64,000 bases of DNA from Lactuca virosa (Eukaryota; Streptophyta; Magnoliopsida; Asterales; Asteraceae): NCBI GenBank assembly GCA_928212115.1, contig CAKMRJ010005634.1:257042220-257106219 (forward strand), in the 5' to 3' direction. A model generated the notes under the pieces. It was not told the DNA's origin, made no database searches, and worked only from the letters and a program-made list of their open reading frames with translations. The translations under genes and the position numbers were made by a program. Shown here piece after piece: positions 11,359 to 21,003 of this stretch. Within the stretch, counting starts at the first letter, position 1, and each line of letters begins with the position of its first letter.

Positions 11359-13689
11359 TTAGGTCAGAACACAACCTAACCCAACTCCAGAGGCATCACT
11401 ATAAACTGCGAAGTCATCAACTCCTTCCGGTAACGAAAGAATCGGTGCTTCACACAATCTCTTCTTTAACTTCTCAAAGGCTTCCTTATGCTTCTCATTC
11501 CAAGCATAAGTAGCTCCTTTGTGGGTCAAAGCTGTTAATGGAGTAGCAATCGAAGAAAAGCCTTGGATAAATCGGCGATAATATCCGGCTAATCCTAAAA
11601 AGCTTCGAATCTCCATAGGACTTTTTGGTTGTTCCCACTTCATCACAGCTTCAATCTTTACTGGGTCAGCCATTATTCCTTCTCGGTTAACCACATGACC
11701 TAAAAATTGGACTTCTTGAATCCAAAATTCACATTTGGAGAACTTTGCATACAGCTTCTCCTTTTTCAGAACTTCTAGCACCTCACGCAGATGCTTTTCA
11801 TGCTCCTGCTTGCTTTTCAAATAAATCAAGATATCGTCTATGAATACTATCACGGATTTATCAAGGTATGGTTTACAAACCCTGTTCATCAAATCCATGA
11901 AAGCTGTTGGGGCATTGGTTAGTCCGAACGACATAACCAAAAATTCATAGTGTCCATATCTTGTTCTGAACGCAGTCTTTTCGATATCCTGCTCTCTCAC
12001 CTTTAGTTGATGGTATCCCGACCTAAGATCGATCTTCGAGAAATAGCTCGAACCTTGCAACTGGTCGAACAGGTCATCGATCCTCGGCAACGGGTACTTG
12101 TTCTTTATTGTCTCTTTATTCAGCTCTCTGTAATCGATGCACATTCTCATGCTCCCCTCTTTCTTCTTTACAAACAACACAGGGGCTCCCCAGGGTGATG
12201 AACTAGGTCGAATGAAACCTTTGTCCAATAACTCCTGAAGTTGTGTCATAAGTTCTTTCATCTCTGTTGGTGCTAATCGATATGGTGCTTTTGCTATCGG
12301 CGTCGTTCCTGGTAACAAGTCGATACGGAATTCTACTTGTCGATCAGGGGGAAATCCGGGAAGATCTTCGGGAAAGACTTCCGAATAATCACACACCACC
12401 GGAATATTTTGCACCTCCTTCTTTTCCTTCTTAGCATCGATCACGAACGCTAGATATGATGTACATCCCTTGGCCAAACACTTTCTGGCTTTCATTAGGG
12501 AAATGATTCCAGAGTTTACTCTGCCTTTGTCTCCATACACCATAAACGACTCTCTTCCTGGCGGGTTTACTTTTACTATCTTCTTCCTACATAATATTTC
12601 GGCGTCGTTGGCGCTAAGCCAATTCATTCCTAAAACTATGTCGAATCCATTTAACTCGATAGGCAATAATTCCTCGTGGAACTTATTCCCATCCAAGTCA
12701 ATGAGGATGTTTTTCATACGATGGCTAACAGGTACAAACTTGCCACTAGCAATCTCGACTATTATAGCATTAACTAGTCTATCTACAGGCAAAGCTAGTT
12801 TTCTACCAAATTCATGCGAAATAAAGGAGTAATTGGCTCCAGAATCAAACAAAATTTGGGCAGGCAATTCGTTTACGAGAAAGGTACCTGAAGCGACATC
12901 GACTTCTTCTTTTGCAGCTTCAAGTGTCATCTGAAAGGCTCTCGCCTTCGGCTTTGGTGGAAGATTGGGCTTTGTTGCATCCTTCCTCTTTAGACAGTCT
13001 TTAAAAATATGCCCTTCTTCATGGCACTCAAAACATACCCTCTTGTCGGACGGACACACGTTGGCAAAATGCCCATTCTTTCCACATTTGTAGCAAGTCA
13101 CCCCCTCACTATATTTCCCAGAGTGCTTTTTCTTGCACTTCTCACACCATTCCACTTCGCCTCCTCCTCCTCCAAACTTCTTAAACTTTGAAAATTTGAT
13201 TTTCTTGTTGGAACCTGAAGTTCCTTCAAATTTTCTCTTTTCGCCAACTTCTGACCTCTCCAGACCCTTCTCTCTGATCTGAATCTCAACATTCTTAGCA
13301 GCCCAAATGGCGGCTTTCAAAGTGGTTGCTTGCTTAACCATCGGACCAAAGTCCGCTGGTAATCCGAGGGCAAACTTGTTGACCTTGGAGAGTTCGGTTG
13401 GAACTAGATGAGGAACAAGCTTCATCTTTTCCATAAAACTAGCAGCGTATTCAGTAACGCTCATCTTTCCCTTCTTTAAATTCTGGAACTCATTATTGAT
13501 TTCCAGAAGATCCTGCTCAGAGCAGTATTGTAATTTCAGCTGTACCACAAAGTCTTCCCAAGACATCTTGCTAGCTTCTCCCTTGGGCATCGAATCAGCT
13601 AGTAACTTCCACCAGCTCAATACACCAGATTTTAACAGAGGAATTGCAAGTGCGGTCTTTTTTTTTGTTGCTGCACTCACAGCTTTCAA
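11359..13689 (-). pseudogene. Gag-protease-RT polyprotein segment of Tekay-like element
   Basis: A 776-residue open stretch. Gag core (LSWWKLLADSMP, MSWEDFVVQLKLQYC) at 20-100; two CCHC knuckles at about 199-212 and 219-232, preceded by a CEKC motif; protease FDSGANYSFIS near 281 with a normal DSG; RT from about 465, with RPSSSPWGAPVLFVKKK, MCIDYRELN and the catalytic FIDD at 616-619; start of RNase H near 765. It ends abruptly by frameshift. Its gag N-terminus is in another frame (14125-13787); the shift lies near a long T run at about 13660. In an active element this would be one Gag-Pol protein. Confidence 0.9.
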
Positions 13690-13786
13690 ACATCGTCTCC
13701 ATTTCGGAGATCCAATTCATGACTTCCACCGGTGTCGGACTTCCAGATAGACACGGTGGTTTAGATGCCATGAAATCTTTGTATTT

Positions 13787-14125
13787 TCATCCGCGTCCAT
13801 CAACTCCTCCATCCTGGTTGTTTTGTCTAACTATCGGTGGGTTGGCTTGACCAAGAGTCCCATTGTAGTTCCCTCCTACTGATTGCCCTTCATTCAATTC
13901 GGGCTGTTCAACAGGTATCGTAGTTTCTTCCCTATTCTGTTGTAGTAATCGCCTTGTCTCCTCCATTTGGCGATCTAACATCATCTGTATCATTGCTTGT
14001 ACCCCAGCCATCGTCATTGGCTCAGGTGCAGCTCCTACAATAGGTACTTGCTCAACTACTTGAGGTTGAGGTTGTTGATCCATGTTTCCGTTTGCATTTG
14101 CAACTCCACTACGAGTTCTTGCCAT
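13787..14125 (-). CDS. Gag N-terminus of Tekay-like element
   Basis: 112 residues from an ATG at 14125, 354 bp inside the PBS. The Gln/Pro-rich start (MARTRSGVANANG...) and the helix MAGVQAMIQMMLDRQMEETRRLLQ are typical of Tekay Gag N-termini. It is separated from the rest of Gag (13689 onward) by a frameshift, so it would end early. The start is chosen because it is the first ATG after the leader and matches family usage. Confidence 0.75.
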   Translation of the reverse strand: MARTRSGVANANGNMDQQPQPQVVEQVPIVGAAPEPMTMAGVQAMIQMMLDRQMEETRRLLQQNREETTIPVEQPELNEGQSVGGNYNGTLGQANPPIVRQNNQDGGVDGRG

Positions 14126-14478
14126 TATAATCTATATACCGAATAAGGCGAATTTAGGTCTTTATCCTCGATAGGTATTTAAATTCCCTTATCACTCCGA
14201 AACGTTTACATGTTAGTTCTAATATCGTAACCGTACGCTTAGAATCCTAAACACATAAGGTTTCCAGATCCGGTCGGCAACAGACCATAGATCCGAACAA
14301 ATAATGGCATATATGGCAAACATATAACATTTAGCACATAAAAGCATTTTAGGCATCGTTCCTAAAATAAATTAGTGCTCGTGTCTAAAATATGGTAGAC
14401 ACTCATCTCACAATCATCACTTAGCATTCTAAGTTTAAGTCTAGAAATCCTACAATTTCTTAGTTTGCTTAAACTAAT

Positions 14479-14490
14479 ACTCTGATACCA
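14479..14490 (-). other. Primer binding site of Tekay-like element
   Basis: Minus-strand TGGTATCAGAGT, one mismatch from the initiator tRNA-Met complement, 2 nt from the 5' LTR end at 14493. Confidence 0.88.
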
Positions 14491-14492
14491 AC

Positions 14493-16813
14493 TGTGACAT
14501 CCCCTAATTTCTCTGCCAGAAAAGACCGATTTAATTTATGCTTTTTAAAATAAAATTAAAGAAATCTTTTTAAAAGATGTTGCGGGATTGGTCCCCAATA
14601 CAAAATATGATAAAAGTTTGTCAAAACCTTTCTTTAAGAAATATATAATTTCATTTCATATCAAAACCTCAGGATGTCATGTTCCGATACAGATCAAAAG
14701 CATAAACAAGACATTATAAGCCTTTCAACAGTTATTTACAACTACTGGCCTATAATCCAAAAATCTCTCATCGTCCTCCGACTATGCTCGGGGTCCACTA
14801 CCTGTAACATACAAAGCTGAGTGGGTCAGGCTTGGGAGTCTGGTGAGCATATAGGGTTTTCAACCCACAGTAATAATAAACTTATTAAGTTCATCAATCA
14901 ATAATAACCCTGATTACCCATTTCCCGTTATCCTCACTTTACGTCCCTAAACACTTATCACAAGGGACCTAGCCTAAAGAATATCATCGGGATGGACACT
15001 ACTGCTAAGGGGTTTCTTCAGCCATACATGTCCTAAAGGCAACCATGAGGGGGATGGAGTACAGCAAATGAACACCCAAGTTCATTAACACCTACAGGTT
15101 ACGTGCCTACCAGCGTTCCACTGGACTGTCTAGAAAAGTCTGTGGTCGTCATCCAAACTCCGCTAGATGACTGGATCACAATCACATCGAGGCCTGTCAT
15201 CACTTTATTCCGTCACACACCAACTATCTACCCATGTTTTTCCCAACATATTTGTAGATAAAAATACATATACAGTTTAAAACTTGTATAAAACATCTAT
15301 TTAACAGTCACCTCAATTAAACAATTAATATAATTACACGTAGCACGTATTTTATAGAAAATACTTCATATCTAGGTGTAAGATGAAGGTGACTATACAC
15401 TCACATGATTTGATGATAATCGAGCAGCAATTCGTTTCCTAAAACGATCGTTTGTAATAAAACCGAAAGTTTTATTGAGAAATCGGGCTCTGCAAAGGTC
15501 GGGCTTCGAAACCGAAAAGATAAATTTTCCGGGCTTCTCGGGCACTTCGTGGCGTATTCCGGGGGTTATAATCGATACCGGGGCTTTGGGGGATGTTAGA
15601 ATGAAGGAAATATGGAAAAAGGGGTGAAAATGGACAAATTTCCAAAAGTATCCGAGAAGGCTCGCAAGCCCTCTATTTATAGGGAGGTCCGAAGTCGGCT
15701 AAGGAATGGGGAGTCAGCAGCAAGGACACGCGGCAGCAGCTGGGCGAGGGTGCGCAGGTGGCTCGCACGTGGGCTGCGCATGCGAGGGGCTCGGTGTCGC
15801 CTCCTGATTGGACCGAGGTCTAGTCCGAGACTTCGGACGTGGCACCATATGCGAGACTCGGATGCATCATAGAAGACACGCGTCGGATCCTTAGTGGACC
15901 ACTTCGGATGGCTCTCTGGTTCGGATGACTCAGCAATATTTCGGACACGTGGCATGATTTAAGCGAGGGTGACGTGGCCGAAGTCCACGTATGCGAAATT
16001 TCCCGGTTTTGACATTATTTCTCGATTTTCCGCGCCAAAACTTCTAAAATCCATAACTTTCGCATACGAGCTCCGTTTTTTACGTTCTTTATATGCACGC
16101 GTAGGTAAAATTACGCTCTACAACTTTCTTTTTAGACTTCGACTGCTAATTTTGACTTTCATTTTTATATTATTATTTTTAACAGACCGGGACAGGAAAT
16201 CCGTTAAAAATTCATAACTTCTTCATCCGACGTCCGTTTTCGTCTGTCTTTTTACCGTTATGCTATTTATTGACGAGACCTTCGATTCTCGTTTAGGTCA
16301 TGTCGGCTAAAAATCACTCGATCTAAAATTCGAGTTTTTAGTTGTCTACTGCTAAGCTGAAACTTCGAAAAATCATAACTTCCTCATACGAAGTCAGATT
16401 TGGGCGTTCTTTTTATACCTACTCTCGGTTTAACGAACACTACGATTTTCGTTTAGATCACTAAGGCTAAAAAGTAGTTTATCAAAAACTCACTTTTTAC
16501 GACATTCGGCACCGTGCCGGTTTTGTCGCGAAACTTCGACAGGTCATAACTTCTTCGTTATAACTCAGATTTTGGTATTCTTTATATATCTGTAATCCTT
16601 GTCACGCCCACTACAAGTTTCTTAATAGATATCGGCTTTATCTAATATTTATTTTTAACTCTCATTTTTATTCTTAATTAATTAAACCCTAATAATTAAG
16701 CATAAAACACATAATTCACATAATTCCTTTTCATTTCTTCAAAATGAGTTACAAAGGTTAACCTAGACTATAATGTCAATATTAATGCCTAGCCTAGAAA
16801 CACGGGCGTTACA
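14493..16813 (-). mobile_element. 5' LTR of Tekay-like element
   Basis: 2321 bp; transcription would run from the TATA box at 15674-15681 towards lower coordinates. U3 holds four diverged units of about 160-170 bp (cores near 16052, 16212, 16373 and 16543) and, just upstream of the TATA box, several TCGGA/TCCGA half-sites, including a GTCCGA-GACT-TCGGAC dyad near 15825-15840. Confidence 0.93.
15674..15681 (-). promoter_or_regulatory. TATA box of Tekay-like 5' LTR
   Basis: Minus-strand CCTATAAATAGAGGG, a near-ideal plant TATA context. The same sequence is present in the 3' LTR at 8394-8401. Transcription start would be expected about 30 bp further along the minus strand. Confidence 0.7.
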
Positions 16814-16940
16814 AAATCTTCCATAATGTGACCAAAGTCCTCGTGGTATGCACACCACTTAGACTTATCTTTCTAGGCGGTGGACTTTTCTCCCTTCCTT
16901 TGCCATCTCGCGTTGTCGCCAAGATCCTGCATAGAAAATA

Positions 16941-17850
16941 TTAAACCTGAAACATCCACAGAAAAACAATAGTCAGTGATCTTGGGAAATTCTTCTTCAT
17001 CGCCTTCATCTTTGAGGGCATTAACTCTATGATGATCAGGTTTGGATAATGGTTTGGACTTATAGGATCTTTGGACCGAGGATCCGTAGTTCTATCATAA
17101 GGCTTCATGCTAGGAGTTTGGAAGCACTTTGGGACTTCAGTATCAGATCTCACAGGAGCAAATCTCGAGATCATGTGGCTCGTGTAGGATACTTCTAGTA
17201 TAGGTTGGACCACTTCGGGCACACGTAAGATCATCTTCCTTAACTACTAAAGTTCATTGGCCATGACCAGGCTCATTCCTGCATCAAGGTCCATAGAGTT
17301 AGTATTAAAAGTATTGTTATTCACGAAGTTATCAAACTCTTTGTTATTGGGGGTGATGAAGGTTTCGCCGGGATCATGGGTCATATGGGCTCGCTCGTTT
17401 GGAGTTGCACCCCAAGTAGGAGCAGGTGTGGATGTTGAGCATCCTATCTTCCTGCTGTTTCCTGGGGATCCTGTATTGTCAAAGTTCAGGATCTTGGGTT
17501 GCAAGATCGAGGGTGCTGCTTCTTGGGGTTTATGTATCTCCGCCCTCATTCTCTCTATTTCCTTTAATACTGGTATGTTGTCCTTATGATGTTGAGTAAC
17601 TTGTCGTTCCAGTCTCTTCATCATAGCAAAGAGCTCGTTGTGGAAATCACTACAGGAGGATCCTAAAATCCTCGGGTAGCAACCGGAGAAGCGTTTTTCT
17701 TTGGTGCCTCGGAAGTCTTCATAGGAGCTCCGCTTAGAGGTAATGGAAGGTTTTTAGAGGAAATAGGAGGAATAGAGGAAGAGGATAAGGTTGGTTGGTA
17801 GACATGATTCTTGAACGATTGTGAACACCACGACCCCATGGTGGGCGCCA
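16941..17850 (-). pseudogene. Gag N-terminal half of Tat-type element (broken)
   Basis: Frames at 17840-17663, 17624-17247 and 17234-16941. An initiator at the MGSWCSQSF segment follows the PBS closely. The last frame contains VPEVVQPILEVSYTSHMISRFAP and MKPYDRTTDP, resembling the KxYDGTxDP motif at the start of the gag domain in Tat elements. Each piece is in a different frame or ended by a stop. Continues beyond the chromovirus at 7212. Confidence 0.65.
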
Positions 17851-17853
17851 AAT
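17834..17853 (-). other. Candidate primer binding site of Tat-type element
   Basis: Minus strand reads ATTTGGCGCCCACCATGGGG directly after the LTR end. A TGGCGCCCACC-type PBS is common in Tat/Ogre elements; I do not assign the tRNA. Confidence 0.65.
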
Positions 17854-18441
17854 TGTTTTGGTCAAAAATTGATCGAATAATATTCACCAAATTGTATGAA
17901 AGGTTGTGGTGTTTGAGGTAATGAAAGTATCGAGTATTGATCAAAGTGAGACAAGTGAGTTACAAGGAAAATCCTTGATCCTTTTTAGGATCTCTAGCAT
18001 AAAACCTTGGGAGGTGATAATGATCACCTGCCTTGTTGTTTTTATTGATTTCAATGAGAAATTACATAAATTATGAAGATAATACGAGTACAAATGTAGT
18101 AATAGAGTTAATTGTGTCTATAGTGTGTGTATTACAGGTGTATTTATAGTCTAAACAAAATAACTATAAGTCTGATATTTCCGGGATCGTCTTCAATGAG
18201 AATATGCACGTTGTTTGACTTGGTATTCCCGGGTTTTAAGCTTGGTTGAAGAGATTCTTTGTTGAGAATAAGTCTCATATTGACCATTTCTACACATCTA
18301 AGAAAAAGAAATAGAAATATGACAGTTAAAAGTGCTAGGAGATAAAAATAACAATGGTTAGGATCCTGAGAAAGGTTCGGGATCCTGAAAGATCTTGAAG
18401 ATCCGGGATCCTGAATAAGGTTGAGGATCTTGGCCCTAACA
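17854..18441 (-). mobile_element. 5' LTR of Tat-type element
   Basis: 588 bp; on the minus strand it starts TGTTAGGGCC and ends GACCAAAACA, followed by the PBS. A TATA box (TATAAATA, minus) lies at 18141-18148. Three GGATCC copies fall within 18361-18415. The partner LTR is missing, so neither age nor TSD can be estimated. Confidence 0.75.
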
Positions 18442-18850
18442 CCTATATGGCACATCAGCTCCACCACATGTCTACCACCAAACCACTAGCCATTGGAAAT
18501 GGTTACCACTCCTTTCTATTTTTTTTATTTTTTCTAAACATTAGAATAAATTAAAAAATAATTTTTAAACAAAAATATTAATTATTAAAAAACATTATAT
18601 TAACTAAAAACACACAAACTTAAATCCTAAATTACTTAAAAACATTAAAAATTAAAACCTAAATTACTAAAAAAAACATAAAAAATATAGACTATACTAC
18701 TCGTCGTCGTTGTCGTCCTCGTCATCGTCGGCCTCATTTTCATCATTAGCGTTCTTATTACCCTCGTCGTCGTCATTGTGTTGTTGGGATTGCCTTTGCT
18801 ATATGTGTGTAGGGAAATTTAGGGTTTGTGGTGGAGATCTGGATACCAAC
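18442..18850. other. Probable decayed DNA-transposon sequence with acidic codon run
   Basis: No intact gene. 18442-18510 (TATGGCACATCAGCTCCACC...) looks like the subterminal sequence of a DNA transposon. About 18700-18790 on the minus strand encodes a run of Asp/Glu codons ending in a stop, like the tail of a truncated protein. I cannot assign it; a link to the Harbinger remnant at 19522-20640 is only positional. Confidence 0.3.
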
Positions 18851-18851
18851 T

Positions 18852-19381
18852 TGGATCGTGATATCACTTTCCGAACTGATATTTCTACCCTATGTCTGGG
18901 TTACAAGAAATTCAGCCTAGGATAATCCAAGAGGACACTTACGATTCTAGGTATAGAAATCGTAAGCCAATATGCTAGAGGATTCTGTGAAAGTATATTG
19001 AAAACGAGAGCTTAAGATCATCTCTCTCTTCTGAAAAGAAGAGTCGTTTATATAATAAACGATATTAGGGTTTCATTAGGGTTGGGCCGCTATGGGTTCC
19101 TTTGGAAACAAGTCAGGGTAATCCAGATTTTAATGAGGATTTAGGGTTACCAAAACTAACGAGTTTCGTTAGTTTTACTATAATCACCCTCAAGAATCGG
19201 AATAACCCCAGCCAGGGGCTCTGCCCCTTGGACCCCGCTAGGGGCGCTACCCCTAGACCCCGCCAAAGGGGCGCTGCCCCTTTGGAAACCCCGGACCCAG
19301 GGTCGCTGCCCCCGACTAGTCGTCGAACCGGCTACTAATTTGATCTTATACATGCGTGCACTCCGCACCAACCCGTACACA
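18852..19381 (-). mobile_element. Candidate LTR with hairpin-rich GC block
   Basis: About 530 bp that on the minus strand starts TGTGTACGGG and ends CACGATCCA, followed by TTGGTATCCAGA, a poor tRNA-Met PBS match. A TATA-like TTATATAAACG lies near 19035-19050. No TSD was found and no coding domain follows, so this is a tentative fragment. It contains three successive GC-rich hairpins (19212-19285). Confidence 0.4.
19212..19285. repeat. Three tandem GC-rich hairpins
   Basis: Three inverted repeats, each separated by ACCCCG: 19212-19231 (GGGGC/GCCCC core, outer CCA/TTGG), 19238-19256 (CTAGGGG/CCCCTAG) and 19263-19285 (CCAAAGGGGC/GCCCCTTTGG, perfect 10-bp stem, loop GCT). The inner core is constant while the outer arms differ and still pair. 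Confidence 0.85.
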
Positions 19382-19521
19382 TATTAGAAAACAAATTAAG
19401 AAGCCCCCCTTAGCTCACATTCTAATTCCAGTTACATAAAATGACATGGTGACACTAAAATCACCAACAATGTGTTAGTCAAATCATGGCGTAGATTGTG
19501 ATGTGTTTCACTGCTTTGTAT

Positions 19522-20640
19522 TTACAATAGTCTTGTGAAGTATGTCGGGTTGCCGACTTGTATTACTGCAAGTGGATTAAGTATGTCTTCCAGACTAGAC
19601 ATACAAATTGTCCTTTCCTCTTCTTTTTTTATCATGTTATGTAAAATAACACAATCTGCCAAAGCCTTCGTCAATTTTGTCATATCCCATGCTCGTGCCA
19701 GATGTTTGATTATGTGCCACCTTTTTTTAGGACAGTAGGACCCCAAACGCCCGTTCCACATTATTCATTGCCGATTCTTGTGCTAACTTAAACAATTTTT
19801 GTTTTTCATTGGCCGGATAGGAGTATGATTTGATAAAGGTAGCGTACTTTGGATATCACATCACCAAGGTAATACCCATAATTATATTGATGTTGATTCA
19901 CAACGTATGACATGTTTGATGCTTTACCCTGCAAAATGTCGTTAAATAGCGGAGATGCTCCAAGCACATGCAGGTCGTTATTTGACCCCGCCATACTAAA
20001 GAATTCATGCCAAAACCATAGGTCCTATGAAACAACTGCCTCTAGTATAATAGTTGGCACGTAATGATCACCTCGCGTGAATTGACCTAGCCATGCATTG
20101 GGACAATTTTCTCAGTGCGTACAATCAAGGCTACCAAAAATTCCTGGAAAACCATGTTTGGCTTCATGTGCAGCATACAACTGTTCGACATCACTCCTAG
20201 TCGTATGTCGCAAGTATATGTCACCGTAAAGCTCTATAACATACTCACAAAAAAGATAGGTACATTCTCGACCCGTCCTCTAAGACATATTCAAATATTC
20301 ATCCGATGTGTCTACGGCTATGTCGTATGTCAATTGTCTGAGAGCATTTGTGCATTTTTGTATTAAAACCACGTTTACCTCTAGCATCTCATCTCAATTG
20401 AAAAAACTCATAAATTTTTGCCAAATTTCTATCTATACGTAAAAAGAAATTTCTACTAATGCGAAAACGATCTTCAAATTTCGATAGATCGTATAAACTA
20501 TCCGGGACAAAGTAATCACGTACCAAAAGTTCGTGTGTCATGATACGATCTCGATTAATCGAAATTCTACGCTTTTTCTCGACATTTGAACTTTCGCTTC
20601 TTTGATGCATCATGTCTTATGGCGCAGACAACGTATACAA
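19522..20640 (-). pseudogene. PIF/Harbinger-like transposase pseudogene
   Basis: Minus-strand pieces align in order with plant HARBI1-type transposases. N-terminal part at 20613-20389 (RDRIMTHELLVRDYF, FEDRFRISRNFFLRI); first catalytic Asp block near 20170-20110 (GFPGIFGSLDCTH); 19994-19806 (MAGSNNDLHVLGASPLFNDI, then HQYNYGYYLGD); and 19761-19522 (WHIIKHLARAWDM, ADCVILHNMI). Pieces are in different frames. The Trp after LDCTH is TGA, and a Gln in the VVSxDLW block is TAG. No terminal inverted repeats were found, so the element is degraded. Confidence 0.82.
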
Positions 20641-20742
20641 AATCAACTCATCATCAGAGTCATCATCATCAGATGAAGAAGGAATTGGACCATAAAATTA
20701 TTCATATTGCTTGAAAGTGTCTGTTTTGTTAGAAATATGTTA

Positions 20743-20791
<49 letters not shown>

Positions 20792-21003
20792 ATTCCTTCA
20801 GTTTAAACTACCACACAGACAAACAAACAACCTATATATTTAAATTGTGCACTCAACGATGCAATTGAAATTGTTGAATTAACCATGTGAAAGTAACCAC
20901 ATCCATACACAGTACGTAACCATGATAAAAAAAAAATAAAAGATATAGTCGTGAAATCTTGTACAATTACAATCACATAGCAAAAAAAAACACATAATAT
21001 CCT
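20641..21003. other. AT-rich spacer and RPT5 3' flank
   Basis: Holds an (AT)n tract at 20744-20789 and A-rich runs near 20928 and 20982. The part next to 21003 is the likely 3' UTR of RPT5 (minus strand). No clear polyadenylation signal can be chosen. Nothing else recognised. Confidence 0.5.

Larger units (their letters stand above)
7213..16813 (-). mobile_element. Complete Tekay-like chromovirus (Ty3/Gypsy), 9.6 kb
   Basis: Flanked by a perfect 5-bp target duplication, AAATC (7208-7212 and 16814-16818). 5' LTR 14493-16813 and 3' LTR 7213-9543 begin TGTGACATCC and end CGTTACA (plus-strand reading), and are near identical by eye (roughly 97%). PBS at 14479-14490, PPT next to 9543. Internal order gag, PR, RT, RH, INT, chromodomain on the minus strand, with long (2.3 kb) LTRs, fits the Tekay/Del clade. 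The coding region is interrupted by about four frameshifts. It inserted into the gag of the Tat element. Confidence 0.95.
4270..18441 (-). mobile_element. Truncated Tat-type Ty3/Gypsy element, split by a Tekay insertion
   Basis: A minus-strand element reading LTR (17854-18441), PBS, gag (about 17850-16941, continuing at 7212-6850), protease, RT, RNase H, then a second RNase H-like domain (4719-4369). A second RNase H between RT/RH and integrase is a hallmark of the Tat/Ogre lineage. Integrase, PPT and 3' LTR are missing, so the copy is truncated at about 4200-4300. A 9.6-kb chromovirus interrupts it at 7213-16813. The hexamer GGATCC is strikingly over-represented throughout (about 18 copies in 4.6 kb). 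Reading frames are shifted repeatedly, so it is dead. Confidence 0.8.

Noticed and set aside
18806..19381. Alternative LTR boundary starting TGTGTAGGG at 18806
   Set aside because: The PBS-like site at 18838-18850 would then fall inside the LTR; the 18852 boundary fits better, though both are weak.
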